64,000 bases of DNA, taken from contig NZ_KL647084.1 in NCBI RefSeq assembly GCF_000725625.1, positions 108,745 to 172,744 on the forward strand, written 5' to 3'. The notes under the pieces were generated by a model, which was not told the origin of the DNA, did not search any database, and worked only from the letters and a program-made list of their open reading frames with translations. How positions within the stretch are numbered: position 1 is the stretch's first letter; every line of letters begins with the position of its first letter. Source of the DNA: Streptomyces sp. NRRL F-6676. Its GTDB lineage: Bacteria > Actinomycetota > Actinomycetes > Streptomycetales > Streptomycetaceae. Below are positions 1-8,922 of this stretch, one piece after another. Position numbers and translations under genes: made by a program.

Positions 1-3000
1 GCTTCGGCGACACCTCCGGCATCACGACCATGATGCTCCCGGACGTCCTCGTCAACTGCTTCACCCTCAACACCCAGTCGGTGGACGGCGGCGCGGACAT
101 CGCCCGGGACGTCAAGCGCGGCGCCCCCCACGTGAAGATCATCCCGGTGCCCATGCGGGTCGACTACGCCGAGCAGGAGAAGCTCGAGGCCAGCCGCGAC
201 CACGCCCGCCGGCGCTTCCAGGAGTTCCTCAAGGACACCCCGCGCGCCGCCGACCCCGACAGCTACTGGGGCGCGGTCGAGATCCCCTACCGCTCCTACT
301 TCGCCTACGAGGAGGTCCTGGCCACCGTCGCCGACACCCCCCGGCAGCCCGCCTCCCTCCTCGCCGCCTACGAGCGCCTCACCACCGCCGTCACCGACGG
401 CGCCATCACCACGTTGCAGGCCCCCGACGAGCAGACGCGCAGGCAGATGCTCGCCCGCTTCCAGCGCGTACGGATGCCCGGCGGCGGGCTCGTGCCCCGG
501 GTCCGGCTGGACTTCGCGGTACGTGACGGCGCCTGGGCGGAGTGGCTCGCCGCCCAGATGCAGGCGGCCGGCATCGCCGTGACCCTGCGGGCCAGCAGCC
601 CGTCCGTCCCGCTGGCGGTGCGCCCCGCCGACAGCGCCGACGTGGTCATCGCGCTCCTCTCGCCGGACTTCGCGACCACCCCCGTCGCGGACGAGATCCG
701 GGCCCTGGCCGCCGCACCCGAAGGGCCGCGCATCCTCGGCCTGCGCACCCGGGAGTACACCCCGGAGCCGGCGCTGCGAGGACTGCCCGGATTCGTCCTG
801 GTCGACGTGGCCGCCGCACAGGCGCTCAACCAGGTCTTCGCCCTCCTCGAACTGGAGCCGCCCGCCGACGTCGCCCCCGAGGGCCCCGCCTACCCCGGCC
901 TGGTCCCCAAGGCGTTCAACGTGCCCCCGCGGAACAACTCCTTCACCGGAAGGGACCTGCACCTGGACCGGCTGCGGACCGACCTGGGCACGGAGGCGCT
1001 GCGCCAGGACACCCCGGTGGGCAGGGTCTTCCTGTACGGCCTCGGCGGCATCGGCAAGACCCAGATCGCCCAGGAGTACGTGCACCGCTACGGCGCGCAG
1101 TACGACGTGGTGCACTGGATCCCGGCCGAACAGCCGGAGACCATCCCGCCGTTGCTCGCGGAACTCGGCACCGAACTGGGACTGCGCGGCGAGTCGGTCG
1201 ACGAACTCGTCCAGGCCACCCTCGCCGCGCTCCGGACCGGGCTCGCCGGCCGATGGCTACTGGTGTTCGACAACATCGAGAGCCAGGGCCCGGACCAGGC
1301 CGACGCGTCCGTGGAGCAGTACATTCCCGCCGACGGCCCCGGACACGTCATCGTCACCGCGCGCCGCTCGCCCATCGGGCAGGGCCAGAACTCCATCGAG
1401 ATCGACGCCTTCAACCGGTCCGAGAGCATCGCGCTGCTGCGCCGGCGCGTGGACGGAATGACCGCCAAGGAAGCCAACCGGATCGCCGACACCCTGGGCG
1501 ACTTCCCGATGGCCATGGAAATGGCGGCGGCGTGGCTGCGCCAGACCGGCATGCCCCTGGAGACGTACCTCGAACTGGTGGGCAGCCGTGTCAGCGCGGT
1601 CCTCAGCCGGGACGACGGCACCAGTGGCGGGCCGCAGGAGTCCCTCACCGCGGTCTGGCGGCTCTCCGTCGACCGGCTCGCCCAGAACCGCCCCGCGGCC
1701 GTACGCCTGCTCGAACTCTGCTCCTTCCTCTCGCCCGAACCCATCGCGCACTCGCTGCTCTACAGCGACGGCATGCGCAACTACCTCGCCGAAGTCACCG
1801 GGGACACCTCGGTGTTCGACCCGATGGTGATGGGTTACCTGATCCGCGACCTCGGCCGGTACGCCCTGGCCACGGTGGACCAGCGCAACCGCTTCATCCA
1901 GGTGCACCGGCTGCTCCAGGCCGCCGTACGGGAGTGGCTGGAGGAGGACCCGGAACGGTACGAGCAGATCCGCCACCGCGCCCAACTGGTGCTGGCGGGC
2001 GCCCTTCCCTCGGCCGCACTTCCGGAGGAGAGCCCGCAGGTACGCCAGCGCATGGCCGAACTGCTGCCCCACCTGGACCCCTCGGGCGCCGTCTCCAGCA
2101 CCGACCCGCGCGTCTGCGAGTGGGTGATCCGGCAGGTCCGCAACCAGTGGCTCATCGGTGACCACCGGGCCGCCGCCGCCCTGGGCCGCCGCGCCCTCAA
2201 TGCCTGGACGGAGTCGGAGACCCTGGGCCGGGACCACCCCCTCACCCTCCGAGTGGCCGCCCAGGCGGCCAACCCCCTGCGCTCGCTGGGACTGTTCCAG
2301 GAGGCCTACGACCTCGACGAGGACACCCTGCGGCGACAGCGGGAACAACTGGGCCGGGACAACGGCCACACCCTGGTGACGGCCCGCAACTACGGGGCCG
2401 ACCTGCGGGGCCTCGGCCGGTACCGGGAAGCCTACGAGTCCGACCAGGAGACCTACGAACTCTGCCGGAACCACCCCGACTTCGGTGAGGAGAACGAGGC
2501 CACCCTGCGCGCCGGCAACAACCTGGCCGTCTCGCTGAACCTGGCGGGACGCCCCGCGGAAGGACTCGCCCTCGCGAGGGAGATCCACGAACGGAGCCGG
2601 AGCGTCCTGGGCCAGCGGAACCGGCGCACCCTCAACGCGCGCAGCGGTGTGGCGCTGGACCTGCGCGAGATGGGCGAGTACCAGGCGTCCCTGGACGAAC
2701 TGACCGCGCTGCGCAGGCAGTTCGCCGAGTTGCAGGACGAGTCGAACGACGTTCTGCGTACCGACGCCTCGCTCGCGGTGACCCAGCGCAGGCTCGGGAA
2801 CCACACCGCCGCCGAGGCGCTGACCCGCACGACACTCAACTCGTTCCAGAAGCGGTACGGCGAGCTCCACCCCGACACCATGTCGTGCGGCGCCAACCTC
2901 GCCTGCGACCTGCTCGCCCTGTCCGAGACCAACCCCGAACGCCGGGCCGAGGCACTCGAACTGGGCAAGCGCAGCGTGCAGCTCTACCAGAGCCGGCTGG

Positions 3001-3452
3001 GCGCCGACCACCCCTTCACCCTGGCCGCGGCCACCAACCTGGTGGCGATCCTGTGCCATCAGGGCGAGTCGACGGAGGCGCTGAAGCTCGGTGACGACAC
3101 GCTGCGGCAGTTGGTCGCGCGGCTGGGTGAACAGCACCCCGCCACCGTCGCCTGCCGCGCCAACCGCGCCGGGGCGCTCTCCGCGCTGGGGCGGCACCGG
3201 GAGGCGACGGCGGAGGACGAGAAGGTCCAGGAGGCCTATCTGGCGCTGTACGGCCCGGACCATCCGCGGGTGCTGTGCGCGCGGTACAACACCGCGCTGG
3301 AACGGGTCCTCGCCGGGGACGAGGAGGCGGAGACCGCCCTGCGGGAGGCCGGGGAGGGCACGGAGCGCAAGCTCGGGCCCCGCCATCCCACCTGCCGCGC
3401 GATGGTGAACCGCCGGCGGATCGACTTCGACCTGGAGATGCCGCCGATCTGA
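1..3452 (+). CDS. FxsT-like TIR/NB-ARC/TPR STAND protein (5' partial)
   Basis: The frame is open from base 3, and the first codons (GDTSGITTMMLPD) look like the end of a MinD/ParA-like ATPase domain, so the true start lies outside the window. About 1,150 residues are visible. In order they are: the ATPase remnant; a TIR-like alpha/beta region (bases about 480-850, ending ALLSPDF...ILGLRT); an NB-ARC NTPase with FTGRD, Walker A GLGGIGKT near base 1040 and Walker B LLVFDN near base 1262; a winged-helix-like region; and TPR repeats (bases about 2200-3400, recurring LG-HP/TL units). This order matches the FxSxx-COOH system tetratricopeptide repeat family, where the TPRs sense and NB-ARC oligomerises. 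It converges on the vWA-MoxR operon. No FxSxx peptide or radical SAM partner lies inside the window, so system membership is inferred. A stand-alone STAND protein is the alternative. Confidence 0.85.
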   Translation, partial: FGDTSGITTMMLPDVLVNCFTLNTQSVDGGADIARDVKRGAPHVKIIPVPMRVDYAEQEKLEASRDHARRRFQEFLKDTPRAADPDSYWGAVEIPYRSYFAYEEVLATVADTPRQPASLLAAYERLTTAVTDGAITTLQAPDEQTRRQMLARFQRVRMPGGGLVPRVRLDFAVRDGAWAEWLAAQMQAAGIAVTLRASSPSVPLAVRPADSADVVIALLSPDFATTPVADEIRALAAAPEGPRILGLRTREYTPEPALRGLPGFVLVDVAAAQALNQVFALLELEPPADVAPEGPAYPGLVPKAFNVPPRNNSFTGRDLHLDRLRTDLGTEALRQDTPVGRVFLYGLGGIGKTQIAQEYVHRYGAQYDVVHWIPAEQPETIPPLLAELGTELGLRGESVDELVQATLAALRTGLAGRWLLVFDNIESQGPDQADASVEQYIPADGPGHVIVTARRSPIGQGQNSIEIDAFNRSESIALLRRRVDGMTAKEANRIADTLGDFPMAMEMAAAWLRQTGMPLETYLELVGSRVSAVLSRDDGTSGGPQESLTAVWRLSVDRLAQNRPAAVRLLELCSFLSPEPIAHSLLYSDGMRNYLAEVTGDTSVFDPMVMGYLIRDLGRYALATVDQRNRFIQVHRLLQAAVREWLEEDPERYEQIRHRAQLVLAGALPSAALPEESPQVRQRMAELLPHLDPSGAVSSTDPRVCEWVIRQVRNQWLIGDHRAAAALGRRALNAWTESETLGRDHPLTLRVAAQAANPLRSLGLFQEAYDLDEDTLRRQREQLGRDNGHTLVTARNYGADLRGLGRYREAYESDQETYELCRNHPDFGEENEATLRAGNNLAVSLNLAGRPAEGLALAREIHERSRSVLGQRNRRTLNARSGVALDLREMGEYQASLDELTALRRQFAELQDESNDVLRTDASLAVTQRRLGNHTAAEALTRTTLNSFQKRYGELHPDTMSCGANLACDLLALSETNPERRAEALELGKRSVQLYQSRLGADHPFTLAAATNLVAILCHQGESTEALKLGDDTLRQLVARLGEQHPATVACRANRAGALSALGRHREATAEDEKVQEAYLALYGPDHPRVLCARYNTALERVLAGDEEAETALREAGEGTERKLGPRHPTCRAMVNRRRIDFDLEMPPI

Positions 3453-3480
3453 TGCCCCGAGCGGTACCGGACGTGTACGT

Positions 3481-3516
3481 CCCGCGGGCCCCGGCCGACC
3501 GGCCGGGGCCCGCGGG
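3481..3516 (+). terminator. Convergent terminator hairpin
   Basis: A perfect 16-bp stem (left arm 3481-3496, right arm 3501-3516) encloses a 4-nt loop 28 bases after the stop of the FxsT-like gene. There is no T-run, as is usual for Streptomyces hairpin terminators. It lies between two converging genes and may serve both. Confidence 0.7.
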
Positions 3517-3519
3517 CTG

Positions 3520-3571
3520 TCCGGACGGGCGCCGGGGTCCGCGGGCATTCCGGACGGGCGCCGGGGTCCGC
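3520..3571. repeat. 23-bp direct repeat pair
   Basis: TCCGGACGGGCGCCGGGGTC followed by CGC occurs at 3520-3542 and again at 3549-3571, separated by 6 bases. It sits between the terminator and the 3' end of the TIR gene. It looks like a local tandem duplication of no known function. Confidence 0.7.
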
Positions 3572-3589
3572 CGCCCCGGTCGACGCGCG

Positions 3590-4810
3590 TCAATTCTGGC
3601 GTGACGTCGCATACTTGCGGACGAAGCGGCGGACCGTGCGGTTCATCTCCTCCTCGCGCCAGGCCGGCAGACCGTCCAGACGGGTGTGGGCGCCGGCCGT
3701 GCCCAGCAGGTCGCCGTCGACGACGAACAGGAACAGCACGCCCACCGGGAACTCGGCGTCCAGCGCCCGCACCAGGTCGCTGTCCGGCGGATGCGGAACG
3801 ATCACCACCACCGGGCCGAAGTCCCGCTCGTGCTCGCGCAGGGTCTCCTCGTCGTAGACGTCGACGTCCTCCAGCAGGTCCCGGATGCCCTCCACCAGGC
3901 CGTCCAGCACACCCGTGCCCGCGGTGATCGGCACCACGAAGTGGTCCCAGGCCAGCGGCTGCTCGGTCGCCCGGTGGACGTAACGGCGCGCGGTGTCGGT
4001 GGAGCGGGCGGGCAGCACCGCCACCCGGGGACCCGGACCGCACAGCGTCTCGCGCATCCGGGCGGCCTCCGTGCCCGGCACCCGGGCGTGGGTCACGCTC
4101 AGCTCGATCAGCTCCCGGGAGTCCCCGGGCCCGGGCAGCGGCAGCAGTTCGGTGAGGGCCGCGCGCAGCGGGTCGGCGTCCGCCTCCTGCTCGCTCGGCC
4201 GCTCGGCGAGCAGCCCGGAGGCCAGCCGGTGCTGCTTCAGCGGCGACAACCCGGCCAGCGGCACCCCCAGCGTCGCGCTGGCCCGGTCCAGGCTGCGGTC
4301 GGGCACCTCGCGCAGATGCCGTACCACCTGGTGGTGCACCCGGGAGTCGTTCAGCCCGGCCCGCATCAGCTCCAACTGCGGTGCGATGTCCCGCCGTACG
4401 GCCTCCAGATCGCCCCGCTCCGGCCACTCGACGGTCTGCCGGCGGGTCGGGTTCAGCGAGTTGAGCCCGCTGCGCTCCAGCGCCTTCAGATCCACCTCCG
4501 GCAGCATCAGCAGGATCACCGGGAAGCCGTCGGTGCGGTTGCGCAGCTCGGCCATCGCGAGCTCGTTCTGCACGTGCTCCGACTTCAGGGCGTGCACCGA
4601 GACGATGAGCAGCATGCCGTGCGCGCTGCCCATGCCGTCGGATATCGCCTCCATCCACTCCTGCCCGGGCACCAGCGACTCCCGGTCCACGACGACCGGG
4701 GCGCAGCCCTCCGCGCGCAGCAGCTCCTCCATGGCACGCCGCGCGGGCCAGCAACTGCACGGGCAGTCCAGGGGTTCGCTGCGACTGAGGAAGACATGGG
4801 GACCGGGCAT
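3590..4810 (-). CDS. TIR-like domain protein, last gene of the vWA-MoxR operon
   Basis: 406 residues. ATG at 4810 has GAGGAG 5 bases upstream. Residues about 1-150 read as a TIR/TIR-like domain: HVFLSRSEPLD at the start, then ESLVPGQEWMEAISDGM, MLLIVSVHAL and FPVILLMLPEVDL in the places of the usual strands and helices. The middle (about 170-250) is helical. The C-terminal third contains FVVPITAGTGVLDGLVEGIRD and VGVLFLFVVDGDLL and is not recognised. TIR domains in such systems commonly act as NADases or as assembly modules. I infer it is an effector or signalling partner because it lies 63 bp behind the 938-residue propeller protein on the same strand. A catalytic Glu cannot be assigned by eye. 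Confidence 0.7.
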   Translation of the reverse strand: MPGPHVFLSRSEPLDCPCSCWPARRAMEELLRAEGCAPVVVDRESLVPGQEWMEAISDGMGSAHGMLLIVSVHALKSEHVQNELAMAELRNRTDGFPVILLMLPEVDLKALERSGLNSLNPTRRQTVEWPERGDLEAVRRDIAPQLELMRAGLNDSRVHHQVVRHLREVPDRSLDRASATLGVPLAGLSPLKQHRLASGLLAERPSEQEADADPLRAALTELLPLPGPGDSRELIELSVTHARVPGTEAARMRETLCGPGPRVAVLPARSTDTARRYVHRATEQPLAWDHFVVPITAGTGVLDGLVEGIRDLLEDVDVYDEETLREHERDFGPVVVIVPHPPDSDLVRALDAEFPVGVLFLFVVDGDLLGTAGAHTRLDGLPAWREEEMNRTVRRFVRKYATSRQN

Positions 4811-4873
4811 GGTGCTCCTCGCTGAACTGGGGACGGGGCGACGACGGCGGCCGGCGGCTCGCGGCGCGTGTCG

Positions 4874-7690
4874 TCAGGGGACGGGTGGGCCGAAGGGGTC
4901 GGTCGCCTCCGTCGACCGGGGGCCCGGAGCGGACCGGAGCCGGAACCAGCGGGTGCGGCCCGGTCCGACGGTGAGGGTGAAGGCACCGTCGGCGGCCGCG
5001 TGCACGGTCTCCGGTCCGGTGGTGGCCGCCGGGTGCGGGGCCGGTGCGTCGTGGGCGATCTCGATCAGTTCGGACGGCGGCTCCGGGGCCGGCCGGGGGA
5101 GCCGGGCGACGACGGGGGTGTCCGCCGTGTTCGTCAGGCACAGGACCGTCTGCCCGGCATGGCCGCGCAGGACGGCGGTGAGCCGCGGGTCCCCGGTCGG
5201 CTGCGGTGCGAACATCTCGCCGCGCAGGGCCAGTTGGGCGGCCCGCACGGCCAGCAGGGTCCGCAGCGCCGTCGCCTCGGGCGTCTGTGCGTCCAGCACC
5301 GCGAGCGGGACCTCGTGGCACCCGGGCAGGGCCAGCAGCAGGCAGGCCGCGGAGTACGGGGCGTCGGGCGGCAGCGCCCAGGGGGGCACCGGGTGCGAGG
5401 CGTCCGCCGGGGTCGCGGGCGGGGCGCCGACCACGAGGTGGCAGTGGGTGTCCGCGGCGCCCGGGCCGCCCCCCTCCGGACCGCCTTCCTCCGCCCTCCC
5501 CACCAGCGCCGCCTCGGGGAACGCGTCCAGCAGATGGCGCAGGCGGATCAGCAGCGCCTCGGGCCAGCGGGCGGCGTGGCGCAGACGCAGGCCGTCGAAC
5601 CGCTCCTCCAGCAGGTCGTACGCCCGCCGCAGCAGCGCCCCGTGCGCGGCGGTGTCGTCCGGCGGGTGCAGGTCGGCGAGCACGCGCAGCCCCTGCGCCC
5701 GCGCCTCCTCGACCAGTGCGGTGGTCTCCGGCGCCCCCGGCTCGCGGGAGGCGGGCAGGCAGACGTGGCCCACGCCCCAGCGGCGTGCCCGCACCGGCAG
5801 CAGGGGATCGTCCGCGGGCAGTGCGACCCCCACGCTGCCCCGGAGCCACGCCGGACCGGTGCCGTCCGGTGCGGCGGGCACGGGGGCGGGGGTGAACAGA
5901 TGGGTGCGGCCGTCCTCGGACCGGATCTCGACCTCGCCGCCGTGCCCCGTCAGCAGCAGCCGTCCGCCCGGCGCGGGGCACACCTCCTGGACCGAGAAGG
6001 GCACCGGCGCCCCCGTGACCGGCCCGCCGTCCGGCCACGGCAGCCGCAGCAGCCGGGGTCCGCCGTCCGCCGCGACGACCAGCCCGGTCGCGGGCGACAC
6101 CGCGAGCGAGGTCGCCGGGGCCGGCAGCACCGCCAGGACCACGGAGTCGTCCTCCCGGCCGCGCCCACCGGCCCCGTCGTCCTGCCCGTCCCCACCCCCG
6201 TCCGGCCGCCATGTGTGCACCCGGCCGTCCGCCGTGGCCCACACCACCGCGCCCGAGGCCGGGTCGCCGCTCAGCGCGGTGATCGGCTGCCCGGTGCCCC
6301 ACAGTGTCGTCGGCGTGCCGGTGCCGGACGCCGGGCGGTGGACGACGAGGTCGCCGCGCGCGTCGGCCACCGCCACCACCCCGGCCCGGACCGAGCACCA
6401 CAGGCGCACCACCCGGGCGGAGTGCGTGAGCGTCGCCAGGTCGCGGCGCGGGTCGCCGTCGGCCGCGAGGACCACGTCGATCCCCGACGCCAGGCACAGC
6501 ACGGTCTGCCGGGCCAGTCGCGACCAGCCCAGCGCCGTCGGCTCCGCCATGGCCGCCGGGAGGCGGTGCAGTACGGCGTCGGCGGAGCCGTCCAGCGCCG
6601 TCGACACCACGTGCAGTCCGCTGTCCGTGACCGCGGCCGTGGCGGCGGGGCCCGCGTCCGCCACGGCCAGCAGCCGCGGAGCGCCCGGCAGTTCGAGGGG
6701 CAGTACGGTCTCGCCGTCGTCGACCGACAGGGCGGTGCGGCCGTCCGCGGTGACCGCCGTGGCGCCGCGCCCGGCCGCCCGGACACAGACCAGGGTGGAG
6801 CCCAGCTCCGCCTGCGCGCGCAGCACAGTGCCGTCGGGACGGGCCTCGGCGACGACGCCGAGGCGCAGCGCGGCCCGCTCGTCGTCGTACAGGTCCAGTT
6901 CGTGCCAGCCGGCCCCCGGCAGTGCGCCGCGCAGCCGCAGCCGGACCCGGGCGGCGCCGCTCGCCGGGCAGACCAGGGCGTCGGGCTCCGGCGGCCGGGT
7001 CAGGACGAGGCCGTCCGCCACCGGCCGTACGCCGATGTCGACCTCGCTGTGCACCAGGGACCGCACCGCCCGCACCCGGTCGGCGCCGGTGCGGGCGGCC
7101 ACGCCGGTGGGCGGCTCCATGCCCAGCCGCTCGGCCGCCATCACCTGTAGCCGCCAGGCCGGCCAGGAGCCGTGCACGTCCTCGGGGAGGCGGGGCAGGA
7201 AGCGCAGCACCCAGCGGCTGGCGTCGGCCGCCCCGCCGCCGTCGGCGAGGACCTGCCGGAACAGCGGTGCCAGCGCCTCCTCCACCTCCGCCTCGGCCGG
7301 CCGCGGCCCGATCGTCGCCCGCCACAACAGCTCCTCGAACGCGCGGACGAGGGGCGGGGCACCGCGGTGGGCCGTGCGGGTGTACTCGCGGACCGAGCCG
7401 AGCAGGCTCAGGTCCCGCGCGGACAGCTCCTGCCGCAGCTCGGCGCCGACCTCCGGGTGCAGCACCAGCGCCCGGCTGTCGGCGGCCTCCACCAGCGGCG
7501 AGAACCACAGCCTCGCCTCGAGGCCGATGCCGCTGCGCGGCAGGAACCGCAGCCGGGCGCCGCGCACGAAGTACGGCTCGGCCTGCGCCGCCAGGCAGAG
7601 CGAGCGCGCCAGCAGCACCACGTCGGGCTGGTCGCGGCGCTGCTCGGCGATGAGCCGGAAGGCGGCGCTGCGCTCGGGCGCCGCCGTCAC
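4874..7690 (-). CDS. vWA-MoxR-associated protein: propeller-like middle plus degenerate GH13/TreS-like C-terminus
   Basis: 938 residues from a GTG at 7690, which overlaps the stop of the vWA gene (GTGA), so translation is probably coupled. The N-terminal 170 residues are helical (FRLIAEQRRDQPDVVLLARSL) and resemble the post-vWA region of SAV_2336-type proteins. Residues about 300-590 contain repeated short beta motifs such as VVAVADARGDLVVHR and VVWATADGRVHTWRPDG, typical of a WD40/propeller-like fold. Residues about 635-938 follow the alpha-amylase/trehalose synthase scheme: ALVEEARAQGLRVLADL, then RFDGLRLRHA, then a maltogenic-amylase-like beta domain (TVLCLTNTADTPVVARL) closing with GPGRTRWFRL. 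The GH13 nucleophile Asp position (GFRLD) is Arg, and the acid Glu (EA) also appears to be Arg. The module therefore looks non-catalytic. Similarity is judged by eye. Confidence 0.65.
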   Translation of the reverse strand: MTAAPERSAAFRLIAEQRRDQPDVVLLARSLCLAAQAEPYFVRGARLRFLPRSGIGLEARLWFSPLVEAADSRALVLHPEVGAELRQELSARDLSLLGSVREYTRTAHRGAPPLVRAFEELLWRATIGPRPAEAEVEEALAPLFRQVLADGGGAADASRWVLRFLPRLPEDVHGSWPAWRLQVMAAERLGMEPPTGVAARTGADRVRAVRSLVHSEVDIGVRPVADGLVLTRPPEPDALVCPASGAARVRLRLRGALPGAGWHELDLYDDERAALRLGVVAEARPDGTVLRAQAELGSTLVCVRAAGRGATAVTADGRTALSVDDGETVLPLELPGAPRLLAVADAGPAATAAVTDSGLHVVSTALDGSADAVLHRLPAAMAEPTALGWSRLARQTVLCLASGIDVVLAADGDPRRDLATLTHSARVVRLWCSVRAGVVAVADARGDLVVHRPASGTGTPTTLWGTGQPITALSGDPASGAVVWATADGRVHTWRPDGGGDGQDDGAGGRGREDDSVVLAVLPAPATSLAVSPATGLVVAADGGPRLLRLPWPDGGPVTGAPVPFSVQEVCPAPGGRLLLTGHGGEVEIRSEDGRTHLFTPAPVPAAPDGTGPAWLRGSVGVALPADDPLLPVRARRWGVGHVCLPASREPGAPETTALVEEARAQGLRVLADLHPPDDTAAHGALLRRAYDLLEERFDGLRLRHAARWPEALLIRLRHLLDAFPEAALVGRAEEGGPEGGGPGAADTHCHLVVGAPPATPADASHPVPPWALPPDAPYSAACLLLALPGCHEVPLAVLDAQTPEATALRTLLAVRAAQLALRGEMFAPQPTGDPRLTAVLRGHAGQTVLCLTNTADTPVVARLPRPAPEPPSELIEIAHDAPAPHPAATTGPETVHAAADGAFTLTVGPGRTRWFRLRSAPGPRSTEATDPFGPPVP

Positions 7691-8922
7691 GACCCGCGCC
7701 CCGATCTGCGCCTGCCGCCCCGGGAGCCGGACCGCCCCGCCCGCACCGGGATGCCGCGGTCCAGGGTGAACAGCGTGACGAGCTGCCGGATCGCGGCCGG
7801 GTACTCCCGCACGGGGTGCGGGGTGAGGCAGACGACGGGTGTGCCCGCGCGGCACAGCCGGCGCAGATACGGCAGCCACTGGGCCGGGGTGGCGTGGTTC
7901 CGGCCGGGCAGCGGCGGTCGCAGCCTGCCGAGGTCGGACATCAGCAGCACCGGCCGGCCGTGCGGCGGGACAGGGTGCGGCTCCCAGGTGCGGCCGCCGT
8001 CGCGGCTCGCGCCCCGTCTGAGCCGGAAGTCGAGCACGGTCAGCCGGTCGGACGGCACCACCCGGGCGGCGAGGGCGGCGAGCCAGGCCTGGTCGTCGCG
8101 GAAGGGCCGCATCGACTCGCCCCGGTCGAGCAGCAGGTGCACCCCGGCCCGGGTGGTCGCCCGCTGCCGGTAGGGGACCCGGGGGCGGCCGAGGGGGCCG
8201 CCGGCCAGGCTGCGGACCACCAGCTCCAGCAGCCGGTCGTGGTCGACGGTGTGCCCGCCGCGGTACGTGCTGGCCACGGCGAGGAAGACGGCGCGCTCGG
8301 ACCGCGGGTCCCACGGCGGGGCGGGCCGGGGCGGGGCGGTGACCCAGGGGACGTCGAGAATGTCCGGATGGTCTTCGGGTCCGGCCGGGTCCGCCGGGTC
8401 GGCGAGGTCCCGCAGGGCGGGCTCGCCGTCGGGTCCGGTGGGGTCCGGCGGGGGGAGCGGCGCCCGGAGCATGAGCAGAGAGGCGCCGGTGGTCTCCGGG
8501 GGAGCGGGGTACGGCTCGGGGGCGGAACCGGCGAGCTCGACCCGGCGAACGGCTCCGGCGGCCGTGGCGTCGGCCCCCGTACCCGCCGCCTCGCCGGCCC
8601 CCTTCAGCGGCGCCGGCCCGGCCCTGCGGGACGGGGCCGGCGGACGCTCCTGGCGCCCCGTCCGCGGCACCGCGTCGGCGTGCGGCGCACGCACGGGACG
8701 CCGCTCGCCGTCCCGCCCGCCGTCCTCGGCGGTGGACGGCCCGCCGGCCGCCTCCGGCCTTCGTCCCGCCCGCCCGCCCACCGGCGCGTCCGCACCGGCC
8801 CGGCCGGCCCCCGCCGGCAGCCCCATCGCCTCGGCGAGCCGCGCCACGCCGTCCGCGTCCCGGACGCCCAGCAGACGGGCAGCCCGCAGCAGATCCCCCA
8901 CCTGGGTCCGGCGACGGCTCAT
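7687..8922 (-). CDS. SAV_2336-like N-terminal and vWA domain protein
   Basis: 411 residues. ATG at 8922 overlaps the MoxR stop (ATGA), and its stop overlaps the next GTG, so it is tightly coupled on both sides. The first 45 residues (VGDLLRAARLLGVRDADGVARLAEAMGL) form the helical module typical of SAV_2336 N-terminal-related proteins. A long Pro/Ala/Gly-rich linker follows. From about residue 225 comes a vWA-like domain with HLLLDRGESM in the MIDAS position, RLTVLDFRLRRG, and RPVLLMSDLGRL. The MIDAS reads DxGxS rather than DxSxS, so metal binding may be altered. In families studied so far, a vWA partner couples MoxR ATPase work to a target. In longer SAV_2336 proteins this part and the downstream propeller are one polypeptide. 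Here they are separate genes. Confidence 0.75.
   Translation of the reverse strand: MSRRRTQVGDLLRAARLLGVRDADGVARLAEAMGLPAGAGRAGADAPVGGRAGRRPEAAGGPSTAEDGGRDGERRPVRAPHADAVPRTGRQERPPAPSRRAGPAPLKGAGEAAGTGADATAAGAVRRVELAGSAPEPYPAPPETTGASLLMLRAPLPPPDPTGPDGEPALRDLADPADPAGPEDHPDILDVPWVTAPPRPAPPWDPRSERAVFLAVASTYRGGHTVDHDRLLELVVRSLAGGPLGRPRVPYRQRATTRAGVHLLLDRGESMRPFRDDQAWLAALAARVVPSDRLTVLDFRLRRGASRDGGRTWEPHPVPPHGRPVLLMSDLGRLRPPLPGRNHATPAQWLPYLRRLCRAGTPVVCLTPHPVREYPAAIRQLVTLFTLDRGIPVRAGRSGSRGGRRRSGRGS

Noticed and set aside
1257..7508. Very long minus-strand open frame of about 2,080 codons
   Set aside because: It is Gly/Arg/Ala/Pro low-complexity and runs across the FxsT-like, TIR and propeller genes in a wrong frame. 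It is a high-GC shadow.
3993..7769. Plus-strand open frame of 1,258 codons
   Set aside because: Its Ser/Arg/Thr-rich content mirrors the minus-strand TIR and propeller genes, whose domains and coupled starts are clear.
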